This document shows, in pieces, positions 8,977 through 18,505 of a stretch of 64,000 nucleotides of DNA. Both the position numbers and the translations under genes were made by a program. Origin of the DNA: DATASD01 sp035276765 (GTDB taxonomy: Bacteria > Patescibacteriota > Saccharimonadia > Saccharimonadales > UBA4665); NCBI GenBank assembly GCA_035276765.1, contig DATELH010000002.1, forward strand, positions 372,001 to 436,000. The letters run 5' to 3'. Position 1 is the first letter of the stretch. Each line of letters starts with the position of its first letter. The notes below the pieces were generated by a model. The model had not been told where the DNA came from. It saw only the letters and a program-made list of their open reading frames with translations, and did not search any database.

Positions 8977-10401
8977 CTACATACCCGCCTCGACAGCCAC
9001 TTGATGGTTTGCTTTTGCACGTTTTTGTTGTTTAATGACGGTCGCCGCCAAAAGCGCTGCGAACATCATCATAAAGCTTGCCACCAAGAATGCACGATCA
9101 TAGCCATGCACCAGGGCGGCCACTGGCGAACCATGCGTGCCAGCCGCAACCGAAGCCGCAACACCACTCAAAATCGCCAGGCCCAGCGCGCCACCCATTT
9201 GCTGGGAGGTATTTAGAAGGCCCGAAGCCAGCCCGGCCTCGTTGCCCGGCACACCTGATGTCGCCGCCGCCATGGTCGGCATAAACGTCATGCCTACACC
9301 AATTGGCATCAGTAAAATCGTTGGCAGTACATCGAGCCAGTACGAGCTTGTGGGCGTTAGCCGCGTCAGCCATAGCAAAGTAGCTGCGATCACCAGCGGA
9401 CCCACGATGAGAAAACGCTTGTAGCCATGTTTAGAAACCCATCTTGAAACGCGTGGCGAAACCAGCCCGAGCACGATAGGGAAGGGCAGAAACGCAAGCC
9501 CAGCCTGTGCCGGCGAATACCGCATCACATCTTGGATGTAAAGCGACAGCAAAAAGAACATGCCCATCTGTCCGGCGTAGACCGGCGCCATCACCAAATT
9601 ACCACCCGTCACGTTGCGGATTTTAAAGATCGAGAGTGGCATGAGCGGGTGTTTGCTGCGCGATTCATTGTACAAAAACCCGGCGATCAACGCTGCCGCC
9701 AGCACTATCGTGCCGATGGTCGAACCCGCCAGCCAGCCAACAGTCGGCGCTTGGCTGATAGCGTACACGAAAGCGATCAGCCCGCTCGTTACCAGCAGCG
9801 CACCAGGCAAATCTAAGTCGCGATGCGCCGCCTCTTGCTCATGCTTTGGCACAATTTTGGCGATTGCATATGCCACAACGACACCGATGGGCACGTTGAT
9901 AAAGAAATTCCAGCGCCAGTTGGCGTATTGGGTGAGCACGCCGCCCAGTAGCAATCCAATTGCCGCACCACCAGTAGAAACAATCGTCCAGTAGCCGAGC
10001 GCCCGATTGCGCTCCGCACCTTCTTTAAACGTAGTGAGCACAATCGACAGCGCAGCAGGCGACATCAACGCTGCAGCCACACCTTGCAAAGCGCGCAATA
10101 TAATAATCATCAAGGACGAACTCGATGCGCCAATCAAGAGCGAGAGCACAGTAAACGCTACCATTCCCGTCACCAATATGCGGCGCCGGCCAAATAAGTC
10201 GGCGGCGCGCCCGCCAAGCAACAAGAATCCGCCAAACGCAAGCGCGTAAGCCGTAACCACCCATTGCAGCGAACTCGTGTTAAAGTGCAAAGCTTCTTTT
10301 ATCGCCGGCAATGCCATGTTTGTAATGCAAACGTCGAGAATGACCATAAACTGCGCCACCCCAACAAGCGAAAAAACTAGCCACTTTGACTTTTGCTTCA
10401 T
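8977..10401 (-). CDS. MFS drug exporter, DHA2 (EmrB-like) family
   Basis: 474 residues with about 14 hydrophobic segments, typical of 14-TM DHA2 exporters. The first helix has LDVCITNMALPAI. Motif A-like GGRAADLFGRRR follows near residues 60-75, and an antiporter motif C-like LGYWTIVSTGGAAIGLLLGG lies in helix 5. The ATG has GGGAGA 6-7 nt upstream. It is divergent from a MarR regulator with repeated operators between them, the classical arrangement of a repressor-controlled multidrug pump. The exporter at 532-1881 is a distant paralogue. Confidence 0.9.
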   Translation of the reverse strand: MKQKSKWLVFSLVGVAQFMVILDVCITNMALPAIKEALHFNTSSLQWVVTAYALAFGGFLLLGGRAADLFGRRRILVTGMVAFTVLSLLIGASSSSLMIIILRALQGVAAALMSPAALSIVLTTFKEGAERNRALGYWTIVSTGGAAIGLLLGGVLTQYANWRWNFFINVPIGVVVAYAIAKIVPKHEQEAAHRDLDLPGALLVTSGLIAFVYAISQAPTVGWLAGSTIGTIVLAAALIAGFLYNESRSKHPLMPLSIFKIRNVTGGNLVMAPVYAGQMGMFFLLSLYIQDVMRYSPAQAGLAFLPFPIVLGLVSPRVSRWVSKHGYKRFLIVGPLVIAATLLWLTRLTPTSSYWLDVLPTILLMPIGVGMTFMPTMAAATSGVPGNEAGLASGLLNTSQQMGGALGLAILSGVAASVAAGTHGSPVAALVHGYDRAFLVASFMMMFAALLAATVIKQQKRAKANHQVAVEAGM

Positions 10402-10418
10402 AAGCTATCTCCCATTCA

Positions 10419-10472
10419 TTAGTTCTATACTTCAACTATTGTAAGACGAGTTAGTTATATACGTCAAGTATT
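10419..10472. promoter_or_regulatory. Two direct-repeat operators upstream of exporter and MarR genes
   Basis: Two 22-bp direct repeats at 10419-10440 and 10451-10472 match at 19 of 22 positions. Their core is TATACTTCAACTAT in the first and TATACGTCAAGTAT in the second, the latter with an ATAC/GTAT dyad. Starts are 32 bp apart, three helical turns, so two regulator dimers would sit on the same face. They lie between the exporter start and the MarR -10 TATACT (10494-10499). Confidence 0.6.
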
Positions 10473-10506
10473 TATGTATAAAAGTTTTTTGTGCTATACT
10501 GAGGCC

Positions 10507-10938
10507 ATGGACAACGCAATATTGCAAGACAATCTCTACTGGAGTTTGCTGCGCATTTCTTGGCGCGCCAAACATGGCCTTATCCGCATAGCGGAGCGCC
10601 ACGATTTGGCACTTATGCAAATGATCACTCTCTGTTCCATGGAGCCAGAAAAGGGCACACCCATGAACACTATCTCTTGTCTTTTGAACTGCGACGCCTC
10701 AAATGTGACCGGTATTGTTGACCGGCTGCTCGCCCAAGGACTCATCGTGCGCGAAGAATGTTCACACGACCGGCGCGTCAAGCTCATCCGGCCCACCGAA
10801 AAAGGCGTAGCCCTGCAAGCAAAGCTGCTCGACGAAGTCCGTGCCTATGCGCCCGAATCCTTCAATAATCTTGATGCGAACCAGAAAAAACAGTTGCTTG
10901 AACTGGTCAAGCTCGTGCTGGGCGAGCCAGAAAACTAG
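10507..10938 (+). CDS. MarR family transcriptional regulator
   Basis: About 143 residues. The winged helix spans LALMQMITLCSME..TPMNTISCLLNCDASNVTGIVDRLLAQGL, then the wing IVREECSHDRRVKLIRPTEK with the conserved DRR motif of MarR proteins. The ATG at 10507 follows TATACT by 6 nt, a leaderless arrangement; the in-frame ATG at 10474 would lie inside the promoter. It probably represses the divergent exporter and itself through the repeats at 10419-10472. Confidence 0.9.
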   Translation: MDNAILQDNLYWSLLRISWRAKHGLIRIAERHDLALMQMITLCSMEPEKGTPMNTISCLLNCDASNVTGIVDRLLAQGLIVREECSHDRRVKLIRPTEKGVALQAKLLDEVRAYAPESFNNLDANQKKQLLELVKLVLGEPEN

Positions 10939-10976
10939 CTTTTGTATAAGCCCGCGTTTCCTTGTATAGTATAAGC

Positions 10977-11936
10977 ATGCTGAACGGGCTCATTGCCGAC
11001 CTCCAAAAAATTATTGATGGCACCATCAAAAGCGGCCACTCAGTCCGCAATATTTTGGTGTTTATTGTAGCGTGTATCTTTGCGTATTTACTGAGCGCTT
11101 TGGCTGCTAAGTTGATTATTAAAGTGGCGCAGAAGATCGCCGTGCACTCCGATACAACCTCGAGTGAAGAACGTTCGATCCGGCTGCGCCGCGTGGAAAC
11201 GTATTTGAGCGTGGCCATCGCCGTGGTGCGCGCCGTCATTGTGGGCATTATCGCCTACATTGCGCTCCGACTGCTTATTCCTAAAGAAAATACGCTGGCG
11301 ACGACGATCGGCGCTGGCACGTTCTTCATTGTGTTTGCGAACGCCACGATCGCTCCGCTGCTGCGCGACTTTACATCGGGTGCTAAAATGATCGCCGAGC
11401 GTTGGTTTTCGGTGGGCGACTTTATTCGGGTTGAGCCATTTTGGGAAGTAGGCGGTGTTGTCGAACGGGTAACGCTTGGCTCTACTAAGCTACGGAATTT
11501 AAATGGCGAGGTCGTGTGGCTGCACAACCAGTACATTCAGGGCGTAAAACTAACGCCACGCGGCGTGCGCACTATTGCTATTGATATTTTTGTCCGGAAT
11601 CCCGACCTTGGACGCGAACTGGTTGACGACGTTTGCAAAACGTTGCCACGCGGCCCCATGATGTTGGCGCGGCCACTGCGTATCACCGAAGAAGAAAAAT
11701 TAGCCGCCAAACTGTGGCGCATTACACTGCAGGGGCAGACCATACCCGGCCGGGAATGGCTGATCGAAAAATTCATTGCCGAAGCCCTGAAAGACGCCGA
11801 CGAAGAGCAGGGACAAAAGCGGGTAATCATCTACGGACCACTCGTGCGTTACGTTGATGCGGTGGCCGAAAAGCGTTTCAAGCGCGCAGTCCGGGTAGCA
11901 CGCGAGCAACACGGTCCAACCAAAAAAGTCCAGTAG
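10977..11936 (+). CDS. Small-conductance mechanosensitive channel, MscS family
   Basis: About 319 residues with three N-terminal hydrophobic segments and an MscS core. The pore-lining helix region is TTIGAGTFFIVFANATIAPL (near 105-125), followed by the beta domain GDFIRVEPFWEVGGVVERVT and the LNGEVVWLHNQYI motif, which are family hallmarks. It should release solutes on hypo-osmotic shock. The ATG at 10977 is 6 nt from TATAGT, so it is probably leaderless and its own transcription unit after the MarR gene. Confidence 0.9.
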   Translation: MLNGLIADLQKIIDGTIKSGHSVRNILVFIVACIFAYLLSALAAKLIIKVAQKIAVHSDTTSSEERSIRLRRVETYLSVAIAVVRAVIVGIIAYIALRLLIPKENTLATTIGAGTFFIVFANATIAPLLRDFTSGAKMIAERWFSVGDFIRVEPFWEVGGVVERVTLGSTKLRNLNGEVVWLHNQYIQGVKLTPRGVRTIAIDIFVRNPDLGRELVDDVCKTLPRGPMMLARPLRITEEEKLAAKLWRITLQGQTIPGREWLIEKFIAEALKDADEEQGQKRVIIYGPLVRYVDAVAEKRFKRAVRVAREQHGPTKKVQ

Positions 11937-11937
11937 C

Positions 11938-12999
11938 TTAGGTTTCGGTAGGAGTATTACTGGAATCGGGATTTTCGGGCTCAGCGGCTGCCGCCTTCGA
12001 CTTTTTGATGATGTGCGCATTGTATTTCTTAATCCCGTAACGCAAGGCAAACGCCACTACCACCAAACCAACCAATACCGGCAACACAATTGCGTACGGC
12101 ACTACCCAAAACGTTTGGTTGGCAACCAAGTGTTTGTTGTCATAGGTAACGTCAAAGTGTGCTGTGTAGCGGCCAAATAACCACTTTTGGTTGAGCGTTA
12201 GCTGAAATCGACGGATACTGCCAGGCAAAATGTTTTTGGGCGGATCTTTTGGATTGTTTGGCGTACCGTTAACGCGCAGCGACGCCACCTGTTTGCCAAT
12301 AGTATTTTTGATTGTTAGCGTGCCGCTCGGCTGAATGTGCGTGTTGCCATCATTGCTAATGCGCGCCACAAACCCAACCGGCCCTGTTTGGAAGAACGAT
12401 TTTTTGGCAAAATTGTTTGGCGTCGCCGCGTAAAAGTCAGCAAGCGAAGCGCGTTCCTGAATATTGCCAGAAACCTGCAACAAAATAAGCGTACCGATGC
12501 TCGCTGACAACGACACGCCCGTACCGCTCACGTCGGGCGAAGCACCCGTGAACCGAATAACACCGTAGTGACCACCAGGTTCGGCATCATGCGGCACCAC
12601 GATTGGTACATCGAGCGTCTTGGTCTCTTTTGGCCCGAGCGTAAACTGCGCTGGCAACTGGATAAAATTGCGTAGCGAGAACGGCACGGGATCTTTGGTA
12701 TTTAAGATTATGTTGGGGTTGCCACTTTCGTCTTTGGCGGCGAAGTCGTTGGCGGCCGCGCTCATAATCATGGGGCCGCTTGAGACGTTGGTGAGCAAAA
12801 TGCGCGCCATCACCGTCTGGCCCGGATCGGCTTTTAGATTCAGCAAAGGCGGTGCAATCGAAAACGCCTGGCCACCTGCGGGCGCTGGAGTTGCAGCCGC
12901 AGCCCTGCCAGGCATATATCCAGCAAACAGTAACGTTGCAGCCGCAATCGTCAAAACCAATACCGACGCAAGTTTAGCAAACAAAGTACGCACGTCCAT
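11938..12999 (-). CDS. DUF916-like surface protein with signal peptide and C-terminal anchor
   Basis: About 353 residues. A signal peptide ends near AAAATPAPA. The ectodomain has two Ig-like beta parts: a DUF916-type segment (FSIAPPLLNLKADPGQTVMA and later VPHDAEPGGHYGVIRFTG), then a second domain ending QTFWVVPY. A transmembrane helix (IVLPVLVGLVVVAFALRYGI) and a short basic cytoplasmic tail follow. DUF916 proteins usually help hold WxL-type proteins on Gram-positive cell walls. The two downstream-encoded secreted proteins here may be its partners. TATAAT 9 nt before the ATG at 12999 suggests a leaderless mRNA. Confidence 0.65.
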   Translation of the reverse strand: MDVRTLFAKLASVLVLTIAAATLLFAGYMPGRAAAATPAPAGGQAFSIAPPLLNLKADPGQTVMARILLTNVSSGPMIMSAAANDFAAKDESGNPNIILNTKDPVPFSLRNFIQLPAQFTLGPKETKTLDVPIVVPHDAEPGGHYGVIRFTGASPDVSGTGVSLSASIGTLILLQVSGNIQERASLADFYAATPNNFAKKSFFQTGPVGFVARISNDGNTHIQPSGTLTIKNTIGKQVASLRVNGTPNNPKDPPKNILPGSIRRFQLTLNQKWLFGRYTAHFDVTYDNKHLVANQTFWVVPYAIVLPVLVGLVVVAFALRYGIKKYNAHIIKKSKAAAAEPENPDSSNTPTET

Positions 13000-13029
13000 A
13001 TGTTGTTTATTATAGTACATATAACCTCG

Positions 13030-14115
13030 CTAAAATGTTGCCGTACAAATGTACGTTAGGGTTGTTGAGTAAGTCCCGGGCGGCGTAACCGACGTAATGT
13101 TGGCTATGTACGAAACCGTAAAGAGCCGAAAATTGTCGAACGTTCCCACGGTGGCGATTTGGTCCCCGGTGTTAAAAGTAAAGCTATTGGCAGTGTTGTA
13201 GTTGCTTGTTGGAGCGGCCGAACCGGCGCCCGCTGGATCGGAACCGACCGTGGGCGTTGTGTTGGACTTGAGGTTTATGCCGAACTGCGCCGACCCTTGC
13301 GCCGAAGCAGTAGGCGAAGCCAGCGCGGCAATGGTGTTTGAACCAGAGGTAAGCGTGCTGCCGTTCACCGTGATGGCATAACCCAGGCTAGCATTGGTGG
13401 TCACGCCAATCTGCGATGTGCCAACGCCTGTGGAGGTAGTGGTGAGTACGCCGAGCGAAACACTGGTGCCAGTAGCCCCGGCGCAACTCGAGCTAGTAAT
13501 GCCCGAGGTGCCCGTGCAAAAAGTGAGCGATTCCGGCACAGTGGCCGACACCGTAATTTGGTTGGCGATGGCCGCGGCTACGATGCCGGTATCGATAACG
13601 GTTGTCCACGAAGCATCCGAGTAGGTTACAATGCGCGCGTAAAACGCCGTGTTGGCCGTGCTCGGGTTGGTAATCCCGCCAAACACCAGCGTCTGCGAGC
13701 CTGAAGGGTTCGTGGAGTTGCCGCTGTTGGCGATTTGCAAGCGGCCGTTCGTACTAAACGTGCCCGTCCACCCAGAGGCCGCCCCCAAGTTGGTTGGCTG
13801 CGAGGTAAGCGATGCGCCAGTGGTGGTAAGACCAGTAGGTGTGCTGCCGCTACATGGGTTGGACGCGGTTGTACACATAATGATGTCGAGCGATTTTACG
13901 GCGGTGCCGGTGGTTGGCAGCGTAAAGTTGAAGGTATAACTGGTGCTCGTAGCGGATGGTGCCGAGCTCGACAAGGTCACTTTTCGGGAAGTAATTTGCG
14001 CAGCGTGCGCCGGCATGGCCGGACCAACAGCCGCGAAGAGCAGCGCTAACACACTCAGGATAATTTTCACCCGAGCGCGATTGTTTTTGAAATTTCGGTG
14101 CAGTGCGGTAAACAT
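13030..14115 (-). CDS. Secreted beta-rich surface protein, paralogue of neighbour
   Basis: 361 residues. A signal peptide with a basic start and a hydrophobic core ends at PAHAAQ. The mature part is Ser/Thr/Gly rich. The C-terminal ~160 residues (VPESLTFCTG ... VSLGVLTTTSTGVGTSQIGV ... YICTATF) match the C-terminal half of the next gene (14153-14908), with shared FGINL, a TxPTxG-like turn, a Y-N-SGD-IA segment and YVANI-TPPG-Y. No membrane anchor is seen. The fold resembles WxL-like or camelysin-like secreted beta domains by pattern only. Likely part of the cell-surface layer. Confidence 0.6.
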   Translation of the reverse strand: MFTALHRNFKNNRARVKIILSVLALLFAAVGPAMPAHAAQITSRKVTLSSSAPSATSTSYTFNFTLPTTGTAVKSLDIIMCTTASNPCSGSTPTGLTTTGASLTSQPTNLGAASGWTGTFSTNGRLQIANSGNSTNPSGSQTLVFGGITNPSTANTAFYARIVTYSDASWTTVIDTGIVAAAIANQITVSATVPESLTFCTGTSGITSSSCAGATGTSVSLGVLTTTSTGVGTSQIGVTTNASLGYAITVNGSTLTSGSNTIAALASPTASAQGSAQFGINLKSNTTPTVGSDPAGAGSAAPTSNYNTANSFTFNTGDQIATVGTFDNFRLFTVSYIANITSVTPPGTYSTTLTYICTATF

Positions 14116-14152
14116 ATTCTCTTGCCAGTACCTTTGGACCTTAATTTTATTG

Positions 14153-14908
14153 TTAATACGTGCCGGTACAGATCAGCGTTTCAGCCCCGGTATAAGCACC
14201 GGCCGGTGTCGTACCTGAAATGTTGGCAACATACGAAATGGTGTAAGTGGTTTGGCCGGAACTCTGAGTGGCCTGGGCAATGGTATCGCCGGAATTGTAC
14301 TTGTAGGTGTTGGTGGTGCCGTATCCCGAACCAAATGTGCCGTTGCTGAAACTGCCGCTCGGGACTTGCTGGGGGTTGGCGCTCACGCCGGAAAGCGAAG
14401 CAGGCGTGGTGTTGGCAACCAAATTGATGCCAAACTGCTCAGTACCGGCCGACGAAGCGGCGCCCGACATGGCCGTAAGGCTGTGGCCGCCATAACTCGG
14501 CGGGTTGCCCAAAACCTGCACTACATATCCGTAACTGGTATAATTCAAGACGCTGAAGGCGGCCGTGCCAGTGCCGGCCGAACCAGTCGATAAAGTGCCG
14601 AGGGCGACACTTGAAGTATTGACCGCAAATGAAAGCGATGGGTCGTTGGTGGTGGTTGCGCCCGATTGAGTCCGGTAGTTTGCACTGGAGCTGTCGCCAA
14701 CAGCTGCGGCGCCAGCACTGCCGATCGATTGGTAGTTGGTCGAGTTCGCGTACGTGCCGCCCACACCACCAATAAAATCCTCCTGGATTTGATAGTTGGT
14801 TGATTGTGTCGCGTTTGCGGTCAGTGGCCATCCCATAATGATTCCTATGCTCGAGACAACGCATAAACGTGAAAACCAGCGGCGGGCAGAAGCGCGTCTC
14901 ACTTTCAT
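14153..14908 (-). CDS. Secreted beta-rich surface protein
   Basis: 251 residues with an N-terminal signal segment ending near TANAT. A short linker contains YQIQEDFIGGVGG and NYQSIGSAGAAAVG, where NYQ repeats. The C-terminal domain is homologous to that of 13030-14115: VALGTLSTGSAGTGTAAFSV, EQFGINLVAN, KYNSGDTIAQ and YVANISGTTPAGAY, ending in ETLICTGTY. It is first in a likely surface-protein operon with the DUF916-like gene downstream. Function is probably structural or adhesive. Confidence 0.6.
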   Translation of the reverse strand: MKVRRASARRWFSRLCVVSSIGIIMGWPLTANATQSTNYQIQEDFIGGVGGTYANSTNYQSIGSAGAAAVGDSSSANYRTQSGATTTNDPSLSFAVNTSSVALGTLSTGSAGTGTAAFSVLNYTSYGYVVQVLGNPPSYGGHSLTAMSGAASSAGTEQFGINLVANTTPASLSGVSANPQQVPSGSFSNGTFGSGYGTTNTYKYNSGDTIAQATQSSGQTTYTISYVANISGTTPAGAYTGAETLICTGTY

Positions 14909-15066
14909 ACCGCTTATTGTAACCGAAGCAAGCCGCTCATGCTAGAACTGGGCGCACATTTTATATACGCGTGCAATTTTTGCAGCGCGCGTTGACGCGC
15001 AACTAAACGCTTATGTATGATAGTGTGAGGAGTAATTATAGGCTCCATTAGTCTAAGAGGTACACT

Positions 15067-17664
15067 TTGGGGGAGTTACTGCGTTTTCTGTCACAACGCT
15101 CCTCGGGTTCTTTGCCTGGTAGCAGAACTCGGTACTGGCACTCGCGCCGCGGTTTTCGTGTGGCGGTTTTAGCGTGTCTGGTTTTTGGCGCCTCTTTTAT
15201 GCTGCCTGGCAAGCCTACAGAGGCGGCAACGGGCATCAACCAGCAAATTAACTATCAAGCCCGACTGTTAAACTCGCAGGGCGCGGTGGTCGCTGACGGC
15301 ACCTATAACATCCAGTTCAAAATTTACAAAAACGGTGATGGCGCGAGCGCCGGCGACACCACAGGTACCCCGGGCGGCACGCTTCTGTGGACCGAAAACT
15401 GGCAAAACAACAACTCGCAGGGCGTCACTGTAAAGAACGGGTATTTTTCGGTGCAATTGGGAGCCATTTGTGTGCTCAGCGGCGGCAGTTGCCAGGGCAA
15501 CAGCAACACGGGCGTAGACTTCAACCAAAGTATTCTGTGGCTGTCTGTTAATATTGGCGGCACCACGAGCGGCACGCCATCATACGACGGCGAAATGCTG
15601 CCCATGCGCCAGATGGCAGCCGCGCCGTACGCGTTAAACTCCAACATGTTGGGCGGGCTCACGGCCACGCAGTTTTTGCAGCTTGCGCCCAGCAGCGTGC
15701 AAGCGGACAGCTCCACCAACAGCACTATTTTCCTGAACAAAACCGGCTCCTCGGGCTTTATTGTAGAACTGCAAAACAGCGGAAGCGACGTAGTTACCAT
15801 TTCGAAAACCGGTGTCATCAACACGACTGCCGGCTTGAGCGTAGCTGGCACCAGCGTGTGTGACACGACGGGCACGACAGGCTGTATTGCCAAATCCGGG
15901 TCGGGCTATTACATCCACAACCAAACGGGGACAGTCGCTGGCGGCACGGTCCAAGCTTCGAATTTTGCCGTTCAAGGAAGTTCCAACACTTCGCCAACCG
16001 CATTGTTGGCGGCAAACAATGGTGGTTCCGGCGATATTTTGGACCTCCAAAACGGAAGTGGCGCCAACGTGGCAACCTTTAGTAATACTGGTTCGGTCTT
16101 GTTTAAGCCTTCGACCAACGCCACAACCGCGTTTCAAGTCCAGCCAAGCGGCTCAACAACGCCGGTGCTCAACGTTGACACTACAAATAGCCGGCTTGGT
16201 CTGGGCACTTCTTCACCGTCCACCACGCTGGATGTCGCCGTCAACAACGTCCAGGTGGCGGCGCCAATTGCGCTTATTGAACAAGCCGGGAGCGGGCACT
16301 CAAGCCTCGGCTTCACCAACCCAACGGCGAGTTTTTACATTGGGCAAGACGCCAACAACTCCGACCAATTCTCGATTAACTCGTCAACATCCGCCAGTTC
16401 GGGTGTTAGTACTGCTATGGGCAATAGCAACACCTCATCGGTATCAACCGATAGCAACCCGAGCGGCTACCTCTCTGGGCTCAGAGTGACCGCTGGAGCC
16501 ACCGGCACCGTTTCATCCATGTACGTTGACTGGCGCGCCGTCGAGGCAACTCCGAACAACAAGTTCATGGTAGCACTCTACGCCGATAACGGGGCCGGTG
16601 CAAAACCGCAAGGCACGCCGCTCGCAACGAGCGCCACTACCACCATTTCATTACCTAACGGCACTGGCGCGAACAACTGGAACCAAGTGTTCTTTACTTC
16701 CACCGCAAACGTCACCTCTGGCACAACATATTGGCTTGTTATGCAGACAAACAACGCCAGTACTGGCAACATCTATGGCTTTAACGGCTCCACGGGCTAC
16801 GATGCCTTTATGAGCAACACGTATGGAACTTGGCCGACCAGTTGGACGCTCGACGCCGGAAGCGGCTCGGGCGCTCCTGCCTACCTCTTTTACTCGCCGA
16901 TTGTCCCTAGCAGCGGCATTAGCGACATGTTTGGTTCTGGGTCACTCTTTACGATCACGCAGAGTGGAGCTGTAACTATCAAAGAATATTCTGATTCTAC
17001 AACCGCCCTTCGCGTACTCAACTCTGGCAGCGCTCAAAACTTTTCGGTAGACTCTACGAACGGGCGAGTCCTCATCGGAAACGGCAGCACCGGATACAGC
17101 AGTCCAAATTTGTTAGTCTTAAACTCCGGGACGACAAGCAGCGACCCGACAGGCATAGCCGGAGCCATGTACTATAACTCAAACCTGGGCCGATTCAGAT
17201 GTTACGAAAATGGTTCTTGGCGAAACTGTATCACCGAAGCGCAAATCAGCCGCTACCATCAAAGCGGCACAGCGCAGAGTATTTCAAACAACACCGATAC
17301 CAAAATAACTCTCAACACAGCCGACAACACCGAGGCACCGCTTACGGTGAGCGGCAACAACACCTTCACGACCACCAGGGCAGGGATATGGCAGATCAGC
17401 GCCAACCTTCGCTTTGCGGCCGGAGGCACGAGCAGCACGGAGCACTATTTAGCCATTGCCGACAGTACCGAGGCAACTCGTTACGCCCAGGCCTCAACCT
17501 TCCCACTGTCCACGGTTGCTGGCACGCTTTCAACGACCGCTACGGTCCGACTTGCTTCTGGAGCGACGATCAGTGTGTTCGGATACCAAAATAGTGGAGG
17601 AGCCGTCAACGTCGATACTACCTGGAACGGCACAAACATATCCCTTACATGGGTCGGGGACTAA
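15067..17664 (+). CDS. Large secreted fibre/adhesin-like protein with C1q-like C terminus
   Basis: 865 residues from a TTG start with AAGAGG 6 nt upstream; no ATG is available before the signal sequence. The signal segment (FRVAVLACLVFGASFMLPG) ends near TEAATG. The first domain has INYQARLLNSQG, GTYNIQFKIYKNG and a final AAPYALN, a module common at the start of CPR giant surface proteins. Central parts resemble phage tail-fibre repeats (SRLGLGTSSPSTTLDVAVNN) and a lectin-like insert. The last ~140 residues (YHQSGTAQSISNN to WNGTNISLTWVG) form a jelly-roll of C1q/TNF type. It is divergent from the surface-protein operon. Probable role: host attachment. Confidence 0.7.
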   Translation: MGELLRFLSQRSSGSLPGSRTRYWHSRRGFRVAVLACLVFGASFMLPGKPTEAATGINQQINYQARLLNSQGAVVADGTYNIQFKIYKNGDGASAGDTTGTPGGTLLWTENWQNNNSQGVTVKNGYFSVQLGAICVLSGGSCQGNSNTGVDFNQSILWLSVNIGGTTSGTPSYDGEMLPMRQMAAAPYALNSNMLGGLTATQFLQLAPSSVQADSSTNSTIFLNKTGSSGFIVELQNSGSDVVTISKTGVINTTAGLSVAGTSVCDTTGTTGCIAKSGSGYYIHNQTGTVAGGTVQASNFAVQGSSNTSPTALLAANNGGSGDILDLQNGSGANVATFSNTGSVLFKPSTNATTAFQVQPSGSTTPVLNVDTTNSRLGLGTSSPSTTLDVAVNNVQVAAPIALIEQAGSGHSSLGFTNPTASFYIGQDANNSDQFSINSSTSASSGVSTAMGNSNTSSVSTDSNPSGYLSGLRVTAGATGTVSSMYVDWRAVEATPNNKFMVALYADNGAGAKPQGTPLATSATTTISLPNGTGANNWNQVFFTSTANVTSGTTYWLVMQTNNASTGNIYGFNGSTGYDAFMSNTYGTWPTSWTLDAGSGSGAPAYLFYSPIVPSSGISDMFGSGSLFTITQSGAVTIKEYSDSTTALRVLNSGSAQNFSVDSTNGRVLIGNGSTGYSSPNLLVLNSGTTSSDPTGIAGAMYYNSNLGRFRCYENGSWRNCITEAQISRYHQSGTAQSISNNTDTKITLNTADNTEAPLTVSGNNTFTTTRAGIWQISANLRFAAGGTSSTEHYLAIADSTEATRYAQASTFPLSTVAGTLSTTATVRLASGATISVFGYQNSGGAVNVDTTWNGTNISLTWVGD

Positions 17665-17679
17665 TGTGCGGACACTACG

Positions 17680-18285
17680 CTAGTACGGCTTTAGAGCAAG
17701 CAATATCCTCTTGAGGGTTGCCGCGTCAACCGTACCATCTGCACTCAACGAAATGAGCGCAGATGGTTTTTTGTTTGTTACGAACGTAGCGATAGTCCGG
17801 CCGTCACGGTTCGAAACGCTTGCTGTACCATCAACGCCATCTACTGTTTGCTGGCCTTGGGGCGCATTTTTTGCAAAATCAGTAGGGAGCGGTTGCTCGG
17901 ATATAACGACGCTTTCATTGTTCTTATCAAGCAACTGGAAAAATAACACGCCTTCGCCGTAGCTTACATTTTTCGAATTAAACTGAAAGCCCGTTGGCAA
18001 TTTCGTAAAAAAATAGGGTTCAAAGCCTGCAATTTGGTTCGTGATTTTTGCTGGCAATTTGGGTGTCTGCACAAACCAAAAATGCCAGCTTATTACAGCC
18101 GCACCGACAATCACCAGCCCTGCCGTCCATACCCACCAATGGCGCAGTACCTTCGGCACGTGGTTTCTTAACTTTCTATTAAATGAATTCGGCAATTTGT
18201 CGAGTCGCGGGGCAACGTCGGCAGGCAGCACATCCAGAATCATTGGTCGTTGTACTTGAGGTGAGCGCCCCCGTTTTGCTTCCAT
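17680..18285 (-). CDS. Single-pass membrane protein of unknown function
   Basis: 201 residues. A polar N-terminal ~45 residues is followed by one transmembrane helix (WWVWTAGLVIVGAAVISWHF) and an extracytoplasmic domain of ~130 residues with LPTGFQFNSKNVSYGEGVLF and VDGVDGTASVSNRDGRTIATF. The topology suggests an outside-facing domain anchored by its N terminus. No known family is recognised. It converges on the large fibre gene. Confidence 0.6.
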   Translation of the reverse strand: MEAKRGRSPQVQRPMILDVLPADVAPRLDKLPNSFNRKLRNHVPKVLRHWWVWTAGLVIVGAAVISWHFWFVQTPKLPAKITNQIAGFEPYFFTKLPTGFQFNSKNVSYGEGVLFFQLLDKNNESVVISEQPLPTDFAKNAPQGQQTVDGVDGTASVSNRDGRTIATFVTNKKPSALISLSADGTVDAATLKRILLALKPY

Positions 18286-18332
18286 AGCCTCAGTCTATAA
18301 ACTTTTATGGTTTTGTGCAACGCCCGGAATGT

Positions 18333-18505
18333 TTGGCACTCGCCCGCCGATCTGTTATGCTGTGGGAGCTAGAATATGCTGCACCTGGGGCATTAGAACA
18401 ACCAGGATTCTACGAAGATTTACATAATACCGTTCAGCAGAGGAGCAGCGAAGCTCGGCACCCCCGATCTTCCCGCGCAGGACAAGAGAGGAAATATCCC
18501 ACCCC
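18333..18505 (+). promoter_or_regulatory. Promoter and long 5' leader of RRM protein gene
   Basis: -35 TTGGCA (18333-18338) and -10 TATGCT (18356-18361) are separated by exactly 17 bp, giving a start near 18368 and a leader of about 138 nt, unlike the many leaderless genes in this window. The leader is GC-rich in its second half. Long leaders of RRM and cold-shock genes often carry thermosensing or autoregulatory structure, which is only an inference here. Confidence 0.5.
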
